Below are positions 1 through 8,595 of a DNA stretch of 64,000 nucleotides, piece by piece; within the stretch, counting starts at the first letter, position 1; every line of letters starts with the position of its first letter. Origin of the DNA: UBA10649 sp963842725 (GTDB taxonomy: Bacteria > Actinomycetota > Actinomycetes > S36-B12); the NCBI GenBank assembly GCA_963842725.1, contig CAWJHN010000004.1, positions 310,001-374,000 of the forward strand. Direction: 5' to 3'. Below the pieces are notes generated by a model. The model had not been told where the DNA came from, made no database searches, and worked only from the letters and a program-made list of their open reading frames with translations. A program made the translations under genes and the position numbers.

Positions 1-29
1 GGCACCTGATCCACACCGTTTGACCACAC

Positions 30-70
30 GTGAAGGGCGGGACCGGACTCAGTCCGGTCCCGCCCTTCAC
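30..70. terminator. Hairpin terminator downstream of tRNA-Thr
   Basis: Arms of 20 nt (30-49 and 51-70) are perfectly complementary around one central base, so the practical hairpin is about 18 bp with a 5-nt loop. It lies 19 bp beyond the 3' end of the minus-strand tRNA. No T-run follows on either side, so it is a U-less hairpin, which is common in high-GC actinobacteria. It could also end a convergent gene lying left of the window. Confidence 0.75.
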
Positions 71-89
71 TGTTCGGAGGCGTGGTGCG

Positions 90-161
90 AGCCCCCGGTC
101 AGGTTTGAACTGACGACCTACCGCTTACAAGGCGGTTGCTCTACCACTGAGCTACAGGGGC
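90..161 (-). tRNA. tRNA-Thr (anticodon TGT)
   Basis: The minus strand folds as a complete 72-nt cloverleaf. The 7-bp acceptor stem pairs 155-161 with 91-97 and includes one T-G pair. The D arm has the AGCTCAGTGGTAGAGC pattern. The anticodon loop CTTGTAA gives anticodon TGT, which reads ACA. The T arm contains GTTCAAAC. CCA is not encoded and the discriminator base is T. A strong hairpin follows the 3' end. Confidence 0.93.
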
Positions 162-238
162 GTGGTGCGGCAGCAGGATATCGCCGGCGCGCGCAGCCGA
201 CCGCCGGTACCGTACTGCCGAGAAACGGAGGCGGCGCG

Positions 239-593
239 GTGGCCGATGCATTCACGACGATCGACGAGTACGTCGACTCGTTCCCCGCGGACGTCCAGGC
301 GGTGCTGCAGGCCGTGCGCGCGGCGATCCATGCCGCCGTTCCCGACGCCGGCGAGACGATCAGCTATCACATGCCGACGATCACGCTTGACGGGTCGCTA
401 TCTCGTCGCCTTCGCCGGGTGGAAGCGGCACATCGGCCTGTATCCCGCGCCCACGGGCGACGCGGGCTTCGAGCGCGAGATGGCGCCCTACCGGGCCGCC
501 CAGGCGACTGCGAGGTTCCCGCTCGGCCAGCCGGTCCCCTATGACCTGATCGGGAGGGCGGCCGCGCTGCTCGCGGCGCAGCGCCCTCGCTGA
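239..593 (+). pseudogene. DUF1801-family protein, broken by a +1 frameshift
   Basis: A GTG at 239, with GGAG at 227-230, opens a frame that matches the DUF1801 (YdhG-like, iron-chaperone fold) pattern: IDEYVDSFPADVQAVLQAVR, then ISYHMPTITLDG. At about 395 the homology jumps to the next frame, continuing GRYLVAFAGWKRHIGLYP and ending ...FPLGQPVPYDLIGRAAALL before the stop at 593. Removing the single T at 395 would restore one continuous frame of about 117 codons in which GRYLV follows LDG directly. The break is seen in the sequence. Whether it is a true pseudogene or an assembly error cannot be decided here. Family function is poorly defined and no neighbour suggests a role. Confidence 0.75.
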
Positions 594-630
594 CCGGGCA
601 TCAGGGCTACGGCAGCGGGACAATTCCCGC

Positions 631-1542
631 ATGGACGACGTCATTGTCGTTTCCGGCCTCTGCAAGGACTACGGCCCGGTTCGGGCCGTCGACGACCTGT
701 CCTTCACGGTTGCACCGGGGGAGGTCTTCGCCCTCCTCGGGCCCAACGGTGCCGGCAAGACGACCACGGTCGAGATCCTCGAGGGGCACCGGGATCGCAG
801 TGCGGGCACGGTGCTCGTCCAGGGCTTCGATCCGGCCACCGGCGGTCGGGACTACCGCGAGCGGATCGGGGTCGTCCTGCAGGAGGCGGGATTCGACGAG
901 GAGTTCAGCGTCCGCGAGCTCGTGCGCATGTACGCGTCCCTCTACCCGCGCCGTCGTGACCCGGACGAGCTGATCGAGCTCGTCGGGCTCGGGGACAAGC
1001 GCGATGCCCGGACGAAGACGCTGTCGGGCGGCCAGCGCCGCCGGCTCGACCTTGCGCTCGGCCTCGCCGGGGACCCCGAGGTGCTCTTCCTCGACGAGCC
1101 GACGACCGGCTTCGACCCGACGGCCCGCCGGCGGGCGTGGGACCTGATCGCGTCTCTTCGGGCACTGGGCACGACCATCCTGCTGACCACCCACTACATG
1201 GAGGAGGCCGAGACGCTGGCCGACCGGGTGGCCCTGGTCGTTGCCGGTCGCCTTGTCGCGATGGGCACGCCGGCGAGCCTGGTCGCCCAGGAGGCGGAGG
1301 GCGTGATCGCGTTCACGGTCCCGCCTGGCGTCGACGCGACCACCCTGCCCGTGTTCGACGGGACCACGCGGATCGACGGCGCATCCGTCGTCATCGAGAC
1401 GTCGCACCCCACCGCCGACCTGCTGGCCGTGACGACGTGGGCGGTCGGCGGGGGCGTCGAGCTGCCGGACCTCACCGTGTCGCGGCCGACCCTCGAGGAC
1501 GTGTACCTCCGGCTGACGGGGGGCGCCGGTGACGAGGCATGA
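631..1542 (+). CDS. ABC transporter ATP-binding protein (DrrA-like)
   Basis: A 303-residue cytoplasmic ATPase of the ABC-2 exporter type. Walker A is GPNGAGKTT at about residues 37-45. The signature LSGGQ is near 131, Walker B VLFLDEP near 151, and an H-loop TTHYMEE follows. The C-terminal ~80 residues form the variable domain usual in DrrA/CcmA-like subunits. Its stop overlaps the permease start at 1529 by 14 bp, so the two are translationally coupled and should form one exporter. A hexamer GACAAT at 619-624 lies 6 nt before the ATG, suggesting a leaderless transcript. Substrate is unknown; drugs, lipids and antibiotics are typical for the family. Confidence 0.9.
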   Translation: MDDVIVVSGLCKDYGPVRAVDDLSFTVAPGEVFALLGPNGAGKTTTVEILEGHRDRSAGTVLVQGFDPATGGRDYRERIGVVLQEAGFDEEFSVRELVRMYASLYPRRRDPDELIELVGLGDKRDARTKTLSGGQRRRLDLALGLAGDPEVLFLDEPTTGFDPTARRRAWDLIASLRALGTTILLTTHYMEEAETLADRVALVVAGRLVAMGTPASLVAQEAEGVIAFTVPPGVDATTLPVFDGTTRIDGASVVIETSHPTADLLAVTTWAVGGGVELPDLTVSRPTLEDVYLRLTGGAGDEA

Positions 1543-3175
1543 CGGCGCAAGCCGGCCCTCGAGCCTGTCCCTGACCTGGGGCCAGTTCCGCTACTGCACG
1601 CGCAGTTACTGGCGCAGTCCGGTCGCGGCGTTCTTCACCCTCGTCTTCCCCACGACGTTCCTTGTGGTGATCAGTGCGATCGCGGGCAATGCGATCCTCG
1701 ACGAGCGGTCCGGCATCCGGCTTGCCCAGTTCCTCGCCCCCGTGTTCGCCGTCTTCGGCATCTGCATGGCGTCCTTCGTCTCGCTCGCCCTGGGCGTCGC
1801 CTACTCGAGGGAGGCGGGCGTCCTCAAGCGGCTGCGGGCGACGCCCCTGCCGCCGTGGATCCACATCGCCGGGCGGATCGCGACGGCGATGTTCGTCTCG
1901 CTGATCGCGCTGCTGCTCCTGGTCGGGGTGGGCGTCGCGTTCTACGGCGTCGAGATCGTCTGGCGCACCGTGCCGGCCGTCCTGCTCACCGTCATCGTCG
2001 GGGTCTTCTGCTTCGCCGCGCTCGGCCTGGCCGCGGTCGCGATCGCGCCCACGCCGGGAGCGACGCAGGCGCTGACGAACGGGGGGCTGATCCTGCTTGC
2101 CTTCATCTCGGACGTCTTCATCGTCGAACTGCCCGACTGGCTCGGCCAGGTCGGCTGGGCGTTCCCGTTGAAGCACTTCGTCAATGCGGTGGCAGACGGC
2201 TTCAATCCGTTCCTCACGGGCAGCGGCATCTACTGGGACCACCTCGCCGTGATGTCGGCATGGGGCGCTCTCGGCGTGGTCGTCGCACTTCGCTTCTTCA
2301 CCTGGGAGCCGCACCCCGCGCGACGCCGGCGTGCGGTGACGGCCGCGGCCGTGGAGCCGGCGACGGGGGCGGTGCGAGAGCTGTCACCGCCCACCCGGGT
2401 GGGGTCGCCGAGCCGTTCGACGCTCCTGCTCGGGCAGGTGCGCTACTCGACCACCGGGCTGCTGCGGGATCCCATGTCGGTGTTCTTCGCGGTCGCGTTC
2501 CCCGTGATCCTGCTGGTGTTCTTCTCGGCCATCTACGGCAGCGAGGCGACCTGGGGCGGGCTGCCGCTTCCCCAGTACCTCGCTGCGGCGTTCTCCGTGT
2601 ACGGCGTCGCGGTCATGTCGTACGTGAACCTGTCGGGCGGGGTCGTCGACGACCGGTCGCGCGGGGTTCTCAAGAGGCTGCGCAGCACGCCGCTGCCGCC
2701 ATGGGCGTACATCACCGGGCGCATCGGCGCCGCGCTCGTTCTGGGCCTGCTGACCGTGGTCCTCGTGTTCGGGATCGGGGCGGTGTTCTTCGGCGTCCGC
2801 GTCGGCCCGGTGGCGCTGATCGTGTCCGTGCTCGTCTACGTGGTCATCATCGGGTGCGCGGCCGCGCTCGGCATGCTGCTCGCCTCTCTCGTCGACTCCC
2901 CGCAGACCGCCATCGCGCTGGCACTGGCGACGCTGCTGCCGCTGTCGATGATCTCGGACATCTTCGTCAACGCGCCGAACCTGCCGCCGACCCTGTCGAC
3001 GATTGCCTGGACCTTCCCGCTGCGGCACATGTCGTGGGTGGCCGCGCAGACCAGCTCGGGCGCCGCGATCGGCAGTGCGTGGGCGATGCACATGGCCGTC
3101 ATCGCCCTCTGGGGTGCGGCGGCGGCGCTGCTGTCGTGGCGCCTGTTCCGCTGGGAGCCGCGTCGCAGGGGTTAG
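1529..3175 (+). CDS. Fused (duplicated) ABC-2 type permease
   Basis: A 548-residue integral membrane protein made of two homologous ABC-2 permease halves, about residues 15-265 and 290-548. Each half has about six hydrophobic segments, and the same signature recurs: GVLKRLRATPLPPW at about 97-110 and GVLKRLRSTPLPPW at about 379-392. Each half also ends with an FPLKH/FPLRH segment and a WRLFRWEP / ALRFFTWEP tail. A basic linker rich in Arg and Ala joins them. One polypeptide therefore supplies both transmembrane halves that normally dimerise. It starts at GTG 1529 inside the ATPase gene. Its stop overlaps the convergent amidohydrolase gene by 4 bp, leaving no room for a terminator between them. 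Confidence 0.88.
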   Translation: MTRHDGASRPSSLSLTWGQFRYCTRSYWRSPVAAFFTLVFPTTFLVVISAIAGNAILDERSGIRLAQFLAPVFAVFGICMASFVSLALGVAYSREAGVLKRLRATPLPPWIHIAGRIATAMFVSLIALLLLVGVGVAFYGVEIVWRTVPAVLLTVIVGVFCFAALGLAAVAIAPTPGATQALTNGGLILLAFISDVFIVELPDWLGQVGWAFPLKHFVNAVADGFNPFLTGSGIYWDHLAVMSAWGALGVVVALRFFTWEPHPARRRRAVTAAAVEPATGAVRELSPPTRVGSPSRSTLLLGQVRYSTTGLLRDPMSVFFAVAFPVILLVFFSAIYGSEATWGGLPLPQYLAAAFSVYGVAVMSYVNLSGGVVDDRSRGVLKRLRSTPLPPWAYITGRIGAALVLGLLTVVLVFGIGAVFFGVRVGPVALIVSVLVYVVIIGCAAALGMLLASLVDSPQTAIALALATLLPLSMISDIFVNAPNLPPTLSTIAWTFPLRHMSWVAAQTSSGAAIGSAWAMHMAVIALWGAAAALLSWRLFRWEPRRRG

Positions 3176-4173
3176 CTGCCGGCCAGGAACCGAACCGCGT
3201 TGCCGCCGAGGATCGCCGCACGATCTGCGTCGGCGAGTCGGGCACGCCTCACGACATCGCCGGCGGGGCGTTCGCCGAGCGGGTAGGGGTAGTCGCTGCC
3301 CATCAGCACGTTGTCGACGCCGAGCGTGTCGACGAGCAGTCTGAGCGAGGCCTCCGCAAAGACCACCGAGTCGACGCTGAAGCGCCCGACGTAGGAGCTG
3401 GGCGGTCGATGACTGCTGCTGCCGACGAGATCCCGTCGACCGTGCCAGGCGTTGTCGGCCCGGCCCAGCCAGAAGGCGAAGGAGCCGCCGCCGTGCGCGA
3501 ACGCGATGCGCAGCGTGTCGGGCAGCCGGTCGAACGCGCCACTGAGGATGAGGGACAGCACCGAGAGGTGGGTCTCGGCGGGCATCCCGACCAGCCACTG
3601 CGACATCCAGCGGTCGAGGCGCGGCGACGACGGCATGTCCCACGGGTGGACGAACACGGGGGCACCCCGCTCCGCGCAGTGCTGCAGGAACTCGACGATC
3701 CCGCCGGCGTCGAGGTCGGCATCGCCCACGTGGTTGCCGATCTCGACACCGTGGTGGCCGTTCTCCAGGCACCGGTCGAGCTCGCGGCAGGCGGCCTCGG
3801 GGTCCTGCAGCGGGACCTGGCAGAACGGCAGCAGCCGCGATGGATCGACGGCCGTGATGTCGAGGGCGAGGTCGTTGAAGATCGACGCCACCGCCGTCGC
3901 CTGGGCGGGCTCTCGTCCGTAGGAGAAGAACACCGGGGTGGGGGACACCACCTGCATGTCGACTGCGTCGTGGTCCATGTCGGCAAGGCGTCGATCCGCG
4001 TTCCAGCAGGCATCGGTGACGGATCGGAACTCCCGCTCGCCCAGCATGATCGTCGCCTCGGCCGGCGAGTCGACCCGCAGCGACGGCCAGTCGCCGCCTC
4101 CGCACTCGACGGACAGGTCGGGCCAGCCCTCGGGAACGTAGTGCGAGTGGATGTCGATGACGGGCACGGGCAT
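3172..4173 (-). CDS. 2-amino-3-carboxymuconate-6-semialdehyde decarboxylase (amidohydrolase family)
   Basis: A 333-residue metal-dependent amidohydrolase that fits ACMSD (NbaD-type). ACMSD decarboxylates the unstable product of 3-hydroxyanthranilate ring cleavage, diverting it from quinolinate. Visible ligands: the N-terminal HxH motif in IDIHSHYVPEGW, a mid-chain His in VFVHPWDMP, His in AFAHGGGSF, and Asp in LMGSDYPYPLGERP. Length matches the family. It is the last gene of the kynurenine operon, 7 bp after the dioxygenase that makes its substrate, which strongly supports the assignment over other amidohydrolases. Its tail overlaps the convergent ABC permease by 4 bp. Confidence 0.9.
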   Translation of the reverse strand: MPVPVIDIHSHYVPEGWPDLSVECGGGDWPSLRVDSPAEATIMLGEREFRSVTDACWNADRRLADMDHDAVDMQVVSPTPVFFSYGREPAQATAVASIFNDLALDITAVDPSRLLPFCQVPLQDPEAACRELDRCLENGHHGVEIGNHVGDADLDAGGIVEFLQHCAERGAPVFVHPWDMPSSPRLDRWMSQWLVGMPAETHLSVLSLILSGAFDRLPDTLRIAFAHGGGSFAFWLGRADNAWHGRRDLVGSSSHRPPSSYVGRFSVDSVVFAEASLRLLVDTLGVDNVLMGSDYPYPLGERPAGDVVRRARLADADRAAILGGNAVRFLAGS

Positions 4174-4180
4174 GCAGGCG

Positions 4181-4705
4181 TCAGCCCCTGCCGGGGTGGA
4201 CGCTGCCGCAGGCCGTGCACGTGCGGGCCGCCTCGTCGGAGTAGAACGCCTCGAACACCGGCGGCAGGTCTACGACGATGTCGGAGACCTGGAGCTCCAC
4301 GTCGTGGATGAGGTGATTGCACTCCCGGCAGTACCACTGGAAGTGCTCGAGGACGCCCGGCTCGCGAGGGCGCTCGAACACCAGGCCGATCGACCCGGCC
4401 TCCGGGCGCTGCGGGGAGTGCGGCACATTGCGCGGCAGGACCCACATCTGCCCGGGACCGATCGTGACCGTCTGCCGGCCCTCGGGCGTCTGGAGGTCGA
4501 CGTGCATGGTGCCCTTCAGCTGGTAGAAGACCTCCTCGTAGGGCTCCTGGTGGTAGTCCGTGCGCTGGTTGGGCCCGCCCACGACCATGACGATGAAGTC
4601 CTCGCAGCCCGGGAAGACCTCCTTGTTGCCGACCGGCGGCTTGAGACCCGGGCCGTGCTCGGCGAGCCAGGCCTCGAAGTCGAGGGTGCGTGTCAGGTCA
4701 CTCAT
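4181..4705 (-). CDS. 3-hydroxyanthranilate 3,4-dioxygenase
   Basis: A 174-residue cupin that opens 3-hydroxyanthranilate to 2-amino-3-carboxymuconate semialdehyde. The non-haem iron ligands are visible in YHQEPYEEVFYQLKG (His and Glu) and in NVPHSPQRPE (second His). The C-terminal rubredoxin-like metal site of the bacterial enzyme is present as CRECNHLIHDVE and CTACGSVHPG. Length equals that of bacterial HAAO (NbaC). The start ATG at 4705 overlaps the end of the deaminase gene by 8 bp. The product feeds directly into the decarboxylase encoded next. Confidence 0.94.
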   Translation of the reverse strand: MSDLTRTLDFEAWLAEHGPGLKPPVGNKEVFPGCEDFIVMVVGGPNQRTDYHQEPYEEVFYQLKGTMHVDLQTPEGRQTVTIGPGQMWVLPRNVPHSPQRPEAGSIGLVFERPREPGVLEHFQWYCRECNHLIHDVELQVSDIVVDLPPVFEAFYSDEAARTCTACGSVHPGRG

Positions 4706-5123
4706 GGGTGCCTCCTGGCTTGAATGCGACGGCCTGGATCTCGATCAGCAGGTCCGGATGAGGCAGCTCCCGCACGGCGACGGTCGTCCGCGTCGGCGCC
4801 GAATCCGGGAAGTACTCCGCGTACGCGGCGTTGTATGCGGCGAAGTCGGCCATGTCGACGAGGTACGAGGTCACCTGGACGAGGTCACCGAGTCCGGCCC
4901 CGACGGCGGCCAGGATCCCGGCGATGTTGTCGAGGGTGCCGCGCGTCTGCTGCGTGACATCGCGAACGGTGACGCCATCGACGACGTCGACCCCCGCATG
5001 GCTGCCGTCGGGTCGACGGCTCGACGTGCCCGACACGTAGATGAAGTCGCCGGCGATCCGGCAGTGCGGGTACCTGCCCAGCGGGGCAGCGCTCCCCGGG
5101 ACGATGTGCTCCGAGGTCGCCAT
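4698..5123 (-). CDS. RidA-family protein, likely 2-aminomuconate deaminase
   Basis: A 141-residue member of the YjgF/RidA family. The conserved block TRTTVAVRELPHPDLLIEIQ carries the Arg that binds the substrate carboxylate, and YVSGTSS lies near the N-terminus. General RidA proteins destroy reactive enamines. In 3-hydroxyanthranilate degradation clusters a member of this family is the 2-aminomuconate deaminase (NbaF/AmnD), and the position between kmo and the dioxygenase favours that role (inference). ATG 5123 shares one base with the kmo stop (TGATG). An upstream in-frame reading from 5774 is only a shadow of kmo. Confidence 0.85.
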   Translation of the reverse strand: MATSEHIVPGSAAPLGRYPHCRIAGDFIYVSGTSSRRPDGSHAGVDVVDGVTVRDVTQQTRGTLDNIAGILAAVGAGLGDLVQVTSYLVDMADFAAYNAAYAEYFPDSAPTRTTVAVRELPHPDLLIEIQAVAFKPGGTHE

Positions 5124-6469
5124 CAGTCCTCCTCCCCCGTGACCCGGCGCAGGAGTGCTGTGGCCGCGGCCGCGACCGCGAGGACGGCGCCCCCCGCGGC
5201 GACGGCGAGGACGCGCTGCTGGGTCCTGGACCTCTCGATCACCTCGGCGTACGGGATCGTCGTGAACGAGACCATCTCGTAACGGGACAGGTAGGTGCCC
5301 GGCAGCACCTTCTCCAGGCCGTGCTCCAGCCTCTTCGCGAGGAGGAAGGAGCGGGACCCGACCTTGTCGCGCATCTCCACGAAGTTCTCCTTCGCGAGCT
5401 GGGCGATGGCCTCTGCGTTGTGGCGCCGTCTCTCCTGGTACATCGGCAGGGCCAGCGCCCAGTCGTCGCCGACCTCGCCGAGGCAGCGGTCGAGCTCGAC
5501 GACGTCCTCGAAGCCGCAGTTCGCGCCCTGACCGAAGAAGGGCAGGATGGCGTGCGCCGCGTCGCCGATCAGGGCGACCTTCCCGTCGACCTGCCAGGGG
5601 TCGGTGTGGATCGTGGCGAGCAGCCCCACCGGGTTGTACTGGTAGTCCTCGACGAGGGTCGGCATCAGGGGCACGGCGTCCGGGTAGGCCGCCCCGAAGT
5701 GGTCGAGGATCTCGTCGGACGTGCCGAGGGCGTCGAAGCCGTCCGGGCCGTCCTTGGGCCAGAAGAGCGTGCACGTGAAGGATCCGTCGGGGTTGGGCAG
5801 CGCGATCATCATCGACGCCCCCCGCGGCCAGATGTGGAGCGCGTCCGGATCCAGGGCGAACTCGCCGTCGCGCGCGGGAATCGTCAGTTCCTTGTAGCCG
5901 AAGTCGAGGCGGTCGGTGACGACCCCGACCCGACCGGCCCGTTCCAGGGACTGGCGCACGATGCTGCCGAAGCCGTCGGCGGCCAGCACGATGTCGGCGG
6001 AAACGGACGTCGTCGCCTCGCCGGACTCAAAGGTGAGCTCATTGGCGGCCAGGTCGTAGCCCGACAGCCGGGCGTCGAAGTGGATCGTCACTCCCGGCGT
6101 GGACGCGGCGGCGTCGAGCAGCGTCTCGTTGAGTGCGGCGCGCCCGATCGAGTTGATGGCCCGGTCCCCGGCGGACGAGTACGACTGGAACGTGACGGTT
6201 CCGTCGGCGGCGTGGATCATCCGGCCGTGCATCGGCAGGGCCGGTGCCATGACGTCGTCGACGAGGTCGATGCGGCGGAGCGCGTCGAGTCCGCGCTCGG
6301 ACAGGGCGAGGTTGATCGACCGGCCCCGCTCGGCGGTGGCCGTGCGCGGATCGGGTCGACGCTCGTACACGTCGACCGGGTAGCCGCGACGTCCCAGGTA
6401 GCAGGCGAGCAGCGAGCCCACCAGGCCCGAGCCGACCACCGCCACGTGGGTCTCATCGATGGTCGTCAT
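5123..6469 (-). CDS. kmo: Kynurenine 3-monooxygenase
   Basis: A 448-residue FAD aromatic hydroxylase that converts kynurenine to 3-hydroxykynurenine with NADPH and O2. The FAD fold begins at about residue 9 (VAVVGSGLVGSLLACYLG), and the second flavin motif is IGDAAHAILPFFGQGANCGF. The segment RGRSINLALSERGLDALR is typical of Kmo and separates it from other hydroxylases. A hydrophobic C-terminal stretch at about 415-440, followed by RR, resembles the membrane anchor of eukaryotic Kmo. ATG 6469 overlaps the kynU stop (ATGA), indicating coupling. Confidence 0.95.
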   Translation of the reverse strand: MTTIDETHVAVVGSGLVGSLLACYLGRRGYPVDVYERRPDPRTATAERGRSINLALSERGLDALRRIDLVDDVMAPALPMHGRMIHAADGTVTFQSYSSAGDRAINSIGRAALNETLLDAAASTPGVTIHFDARLSGYDLAANELTFESGEATTSVSADIVLAADGFGSIVRQSLERAGRVGVVTDRLDFGYKELTIPARDGEFALDPDALHIWPRGASMMIALPNPDGSFTCTLFWPKDGPDGFDALGTSDEILDHFGAAYPDAVPLMPTLVEDYQYNPVGLLATIHTDPWQVDGKVALIGDAAHAILPFFGQGANCGFEDVVELDRCLGEVGDDWALALPMYQERRRHNAEAIAQLAKENFVEMRDKVGSRSFLLAKRLEHGLEKVLPGTYLSRYEMVSFTTIPYAEVIERSRTQQRVLAVAAGGAVLAVAAAATALLRRVTGEED

Positions 6470-7770
6470 GCGCCGATCCCCTCCCCGGTCAGCTCCTGGC
6501 TCAGCGCGTCGGCCGCCCGCCAGCAGTCGTGGAACGTGCAGTAGAGGGGGGCGGGCGAGAGTCGGATGATGTCGGGCCGGCGATCGTCGGCGACCACGCC
6601 CCAGTTGGAGCTGAGGCGCTCGGTCAGGTCGGCGACGTCGACCGGGACGCGCACGGACAGCTGGGCGCCGTGCCGCTCGTCCTCGGACGGAGTCACGATC
6701 GCCAGGTCGGTTCGCGTGGCGATCTCGTCGAGCAGCGAGCGGAGGTAGGCGGTCAGCCGGAGGCTGCGCGCGCGGATCGCCGGCATCCCGACGCTGTCGA
6801 AGATCGCGAGGGACGTGCGAACCGGTCCCATGGAGAAGATGGGGGGATTCGACAGCGCCCAGGCGTCGGCGGAGGCCTGCGGTCGAGATACCGGCCGCAT
6901 GTCGAACCGCGTCGCGGGGTCGGTGCTCCACCAGCCCTCGAGCCGCGGGATCGCGGGGTTGCCGATGTGCCGCTCGTGGACGAAGGCGCCGGCGATGGAC
7001 CCGGGTCCGGAGTTGAGGTACTTGTAGGTGCACCAGGCCGCGAAGTCCGCGTCCCAGTCGTGCAGTGCCAGGGGCACGTTCCCGACGGCGTGCGCGAGGT
7101 CCCAGCCGACGGTCGCGCCGATGGCTTGGCCCGCCCGCGTGATCGCTGGCATGTCGAGGACCTCGCCGGTGAGGTAGTTGACGCCGCCGAGCAGCACGGT
7201 GGCGATCGAGTGGGCGTGGTCCTCGAGTGTCGATATGACGTCGCCGGTGCGCAGGGTGTCCTCGCCCGGGCGGGGAGTCAGCCGCAGCACCGCCGTCTCG
7301 GGATCGTGACCGCGCATCGCCACGTGACTGCGCACCGCGTAGGAGTCCGACGAGAACGCGTAGTCCTCGATGACGATCCGGTGCCTGATGGGCGTCGGAC
7401 GGTAGAACGAGGCCAGGAGCAGGTGCAGGTTGACGGTGAGCGTGTTCATGCTGACGACCTCGTGCGGCAGGGCCCCGACGATCCGCGCGGCCGGCTCCCG
7501 GAGCTCCTCGTGGTATGACACCCACGGGCGGTCGGCGTCGGTGTGGCCGTGCACGCCGTACTCCTCCCAGGCGTCGAGGTCGGCCATCAGCTCGGCGCGC
7601 GTCGCCCTCGGCTGCAGCCCGAGGGAGTTGCCGGCCAGGTATGCGGTCAGGGGGAACTCGCCGCCGATCGCCGGCGGGATGAGGAAATCGGAGCGCCGCA
7701 GGGCCGGATCGGTCTGCTGGTCGTGCTCGATGGCGAGGTCCTCGCGGGTGTCGGTCGTCACGTCCCTCAT
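6466..7770 (-). CDS. kynU: Kynureninase
   Basis: A 434-residue PLP enzyme, fold type I, that cleaves 3-hydroxykynurenine to 3-hydroxyanthranilate and alanine. The PLP lysine is in CTYKYLNSGPGSIAGAFVHE, the PLP-anchoring Asp in GWDLAHAVGN, and YLAGNSLGLQP marks the N-terminal substrate region. Length is normal. It overlaps the upstream hydrolase by 4 bp and kmo by 4 bp. The gene order and overlaps place it in a single transcript with all enzymes from N-formylkynurenine to aminomuconate. Confidence 0.96.
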   Translation of the reverse strand: MRDVTTDTREDLAIEHDQQTDPALRRSDFLIPPAIGGEFPLTAYLAGNSLGLQPRATRAELMADLDAWEEYGVHGHTDADRPWVSYHEELREPAARIVGALPHEVVSMNTLTVNLHLLLASFYRPTPIRHRIVIEDYAFSSDSYAVRSHVAMRGHDPETAVLRLTPRPGEDTLRTGDVISTLEDHAHSIATVLLGGVNYLTGEVLDMPAITRAGQAIGATVGWDLAHAVGNVPLALHDWDADFAAWCTYKYLNSGPGSIAGAFVHERHIGNPAIPRLEGWWSTDPATRFDMRPVSRPQASADAWALSNPPIFSMGPVRTSLAIFDSVGMPAIRARSLRLTAYLRSLLDEIATRTDLAIVTPSEDERHGAQLSVRVPVDVADLTERLSSNWGVVADDRRPDIIRLSPAPLYCTFHDCWRAADALSQELTGEGIGA

Positions 7771-8573
7771 TCAATACCTGAACGGGGGACCGCGGTTTGG
7801 TTTGCGCCATCAGGTCCGCCGGACGGCAGCCCGAGGCCGGCCAGCTCGGCCATGACGACCGACCAGGCGCGGCTGCCCGGGTCGATGAGCTCGAAGTGCC
7901 CGCAGTCATCGATGACCACGAGACGGTGCCGGTCGCCGGCGTACGACCGCGAGACGGAGAGTGGGACGAGGGTGTCGTCGTCGCCGTGGACCAGCGTTAT
8001 GGGGATCGTCGGCGCGGCCAGCCGGGCGGGATCGAGGTCGGGCCTCCGGCGGGCCGGCGCTCCGAGGAAGTCCGTCACCGCGCCGTCGTCGAGCCCGAGC
8101 TCCTCGACCAGCTCGAGGTCGGCGGCGGGTGCGAGGGCCAGGCACGAGTCCACCCATGGCGCCGAGGCGGCGGCCACCAGGAGGGCGATGTGCCCTCCCG
8201 CTGAGTGGCCCACGAGGCAGGCGGTGCGGGGCGGCAGTCCGGCGGCCGCAAGCGCTTGCGGCAGCGCCGCCACGGCGCTGAGCACGTCGTCGATCGTCGC
8301 GTCCGGGTCGCCGGGGATTCGGCGGTACTCCAGGGACAGTACGGGGTACCCGGCGTCGGCGAGTGCGGCGGACATGGGACGCAGGTGGGCACGGTCGTAC
8401 TCGGGGCGCCAGAAGCCGCCGTGCACGAGGACGACGGGCCGCAGCGCCGGCGCTCCGGACGCGGGCAGGTAGAGGTCGGCGACCTGATCCGCGGCGCTGC
8501 CGTACGCCCACTGGCCGTCGGGCGGGCGGGAGGCGCGGCTCAGCACGCGGCGGTCCTCTTCGTCGTCGGCCAC
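7767..8573 (-). CDS. Alpha/beta-hydrolase, probable kynurenine formamidase
   Basis: A 268-residue alpha/beta hydrolase. It carries LVHGGFW, the HGGxW oxyanion motif of arylformamidases. The nucleophile elbow is GHSAGGH, the acid sits near HGDDDTLVPL, and the catalytic His is in CGHFELID. Known arylformamidases hydrolyse N-formylkynurenine to kynurenine. Being first in an operon whose next gene is kynureninase makes that the natural role, although general esterases share the fold. GTG at 8573 is preceded by a GATACT hexamer 6 nt away, so the operon mRNA may be leaderless. No tryptophan 2,3-dioxygenase is present in the window. Confidence 0.85.
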   Translation of the reverse strand: MADDEEDRRVLSRASRPPDGQWAYGSAADQVADLYLPASGAPALRPVVLVHGGFWRPEYDRAHLRPMSAALADAGYPVLSLEYRRIPGDPDATIDDVLSAVAALPQALAAAGLPPRTACLVGHSAGGHIALLVAAASAPWVDSCLALAPAADLELVEELGLDDGAVTDFLGAPARRRPDLDPARLAAPTIPITLVHGDDDTLVPLSVSRSYAGDRHRLVVIDDCGHFELIDPGSRAWSVVMAELAGLGLPSGGPDGANQTAVPRSGIE

Positions 8574-8579
8574 GAGTCG

Positions 8580-8585
8580 AGTATC
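8580..8585 (-). promoter_or_regulatory. Candidate -10 of the kynurenine operon (leaderless)
   Basis: On the minus strand GATACT sits 6 nt before the GTG at 8573, placing the likely transcription start at the start codon. It faces a second -10-like element for the plus-strand gene at 8596-8601, so two divergent promoters share 36 bp. Confidence 0.45.
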
Positions 8586-8595
8586 CCAATCGACC

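Noticed and set aside
1855..4311. 818-codon plus-strand open frame
   Set aside because: It runs through the ABC permease in a wrong frame and then antisense to the amidohydrolase. It is Arg/Pro/Gly-rich without motifs: a high-GC shadow.
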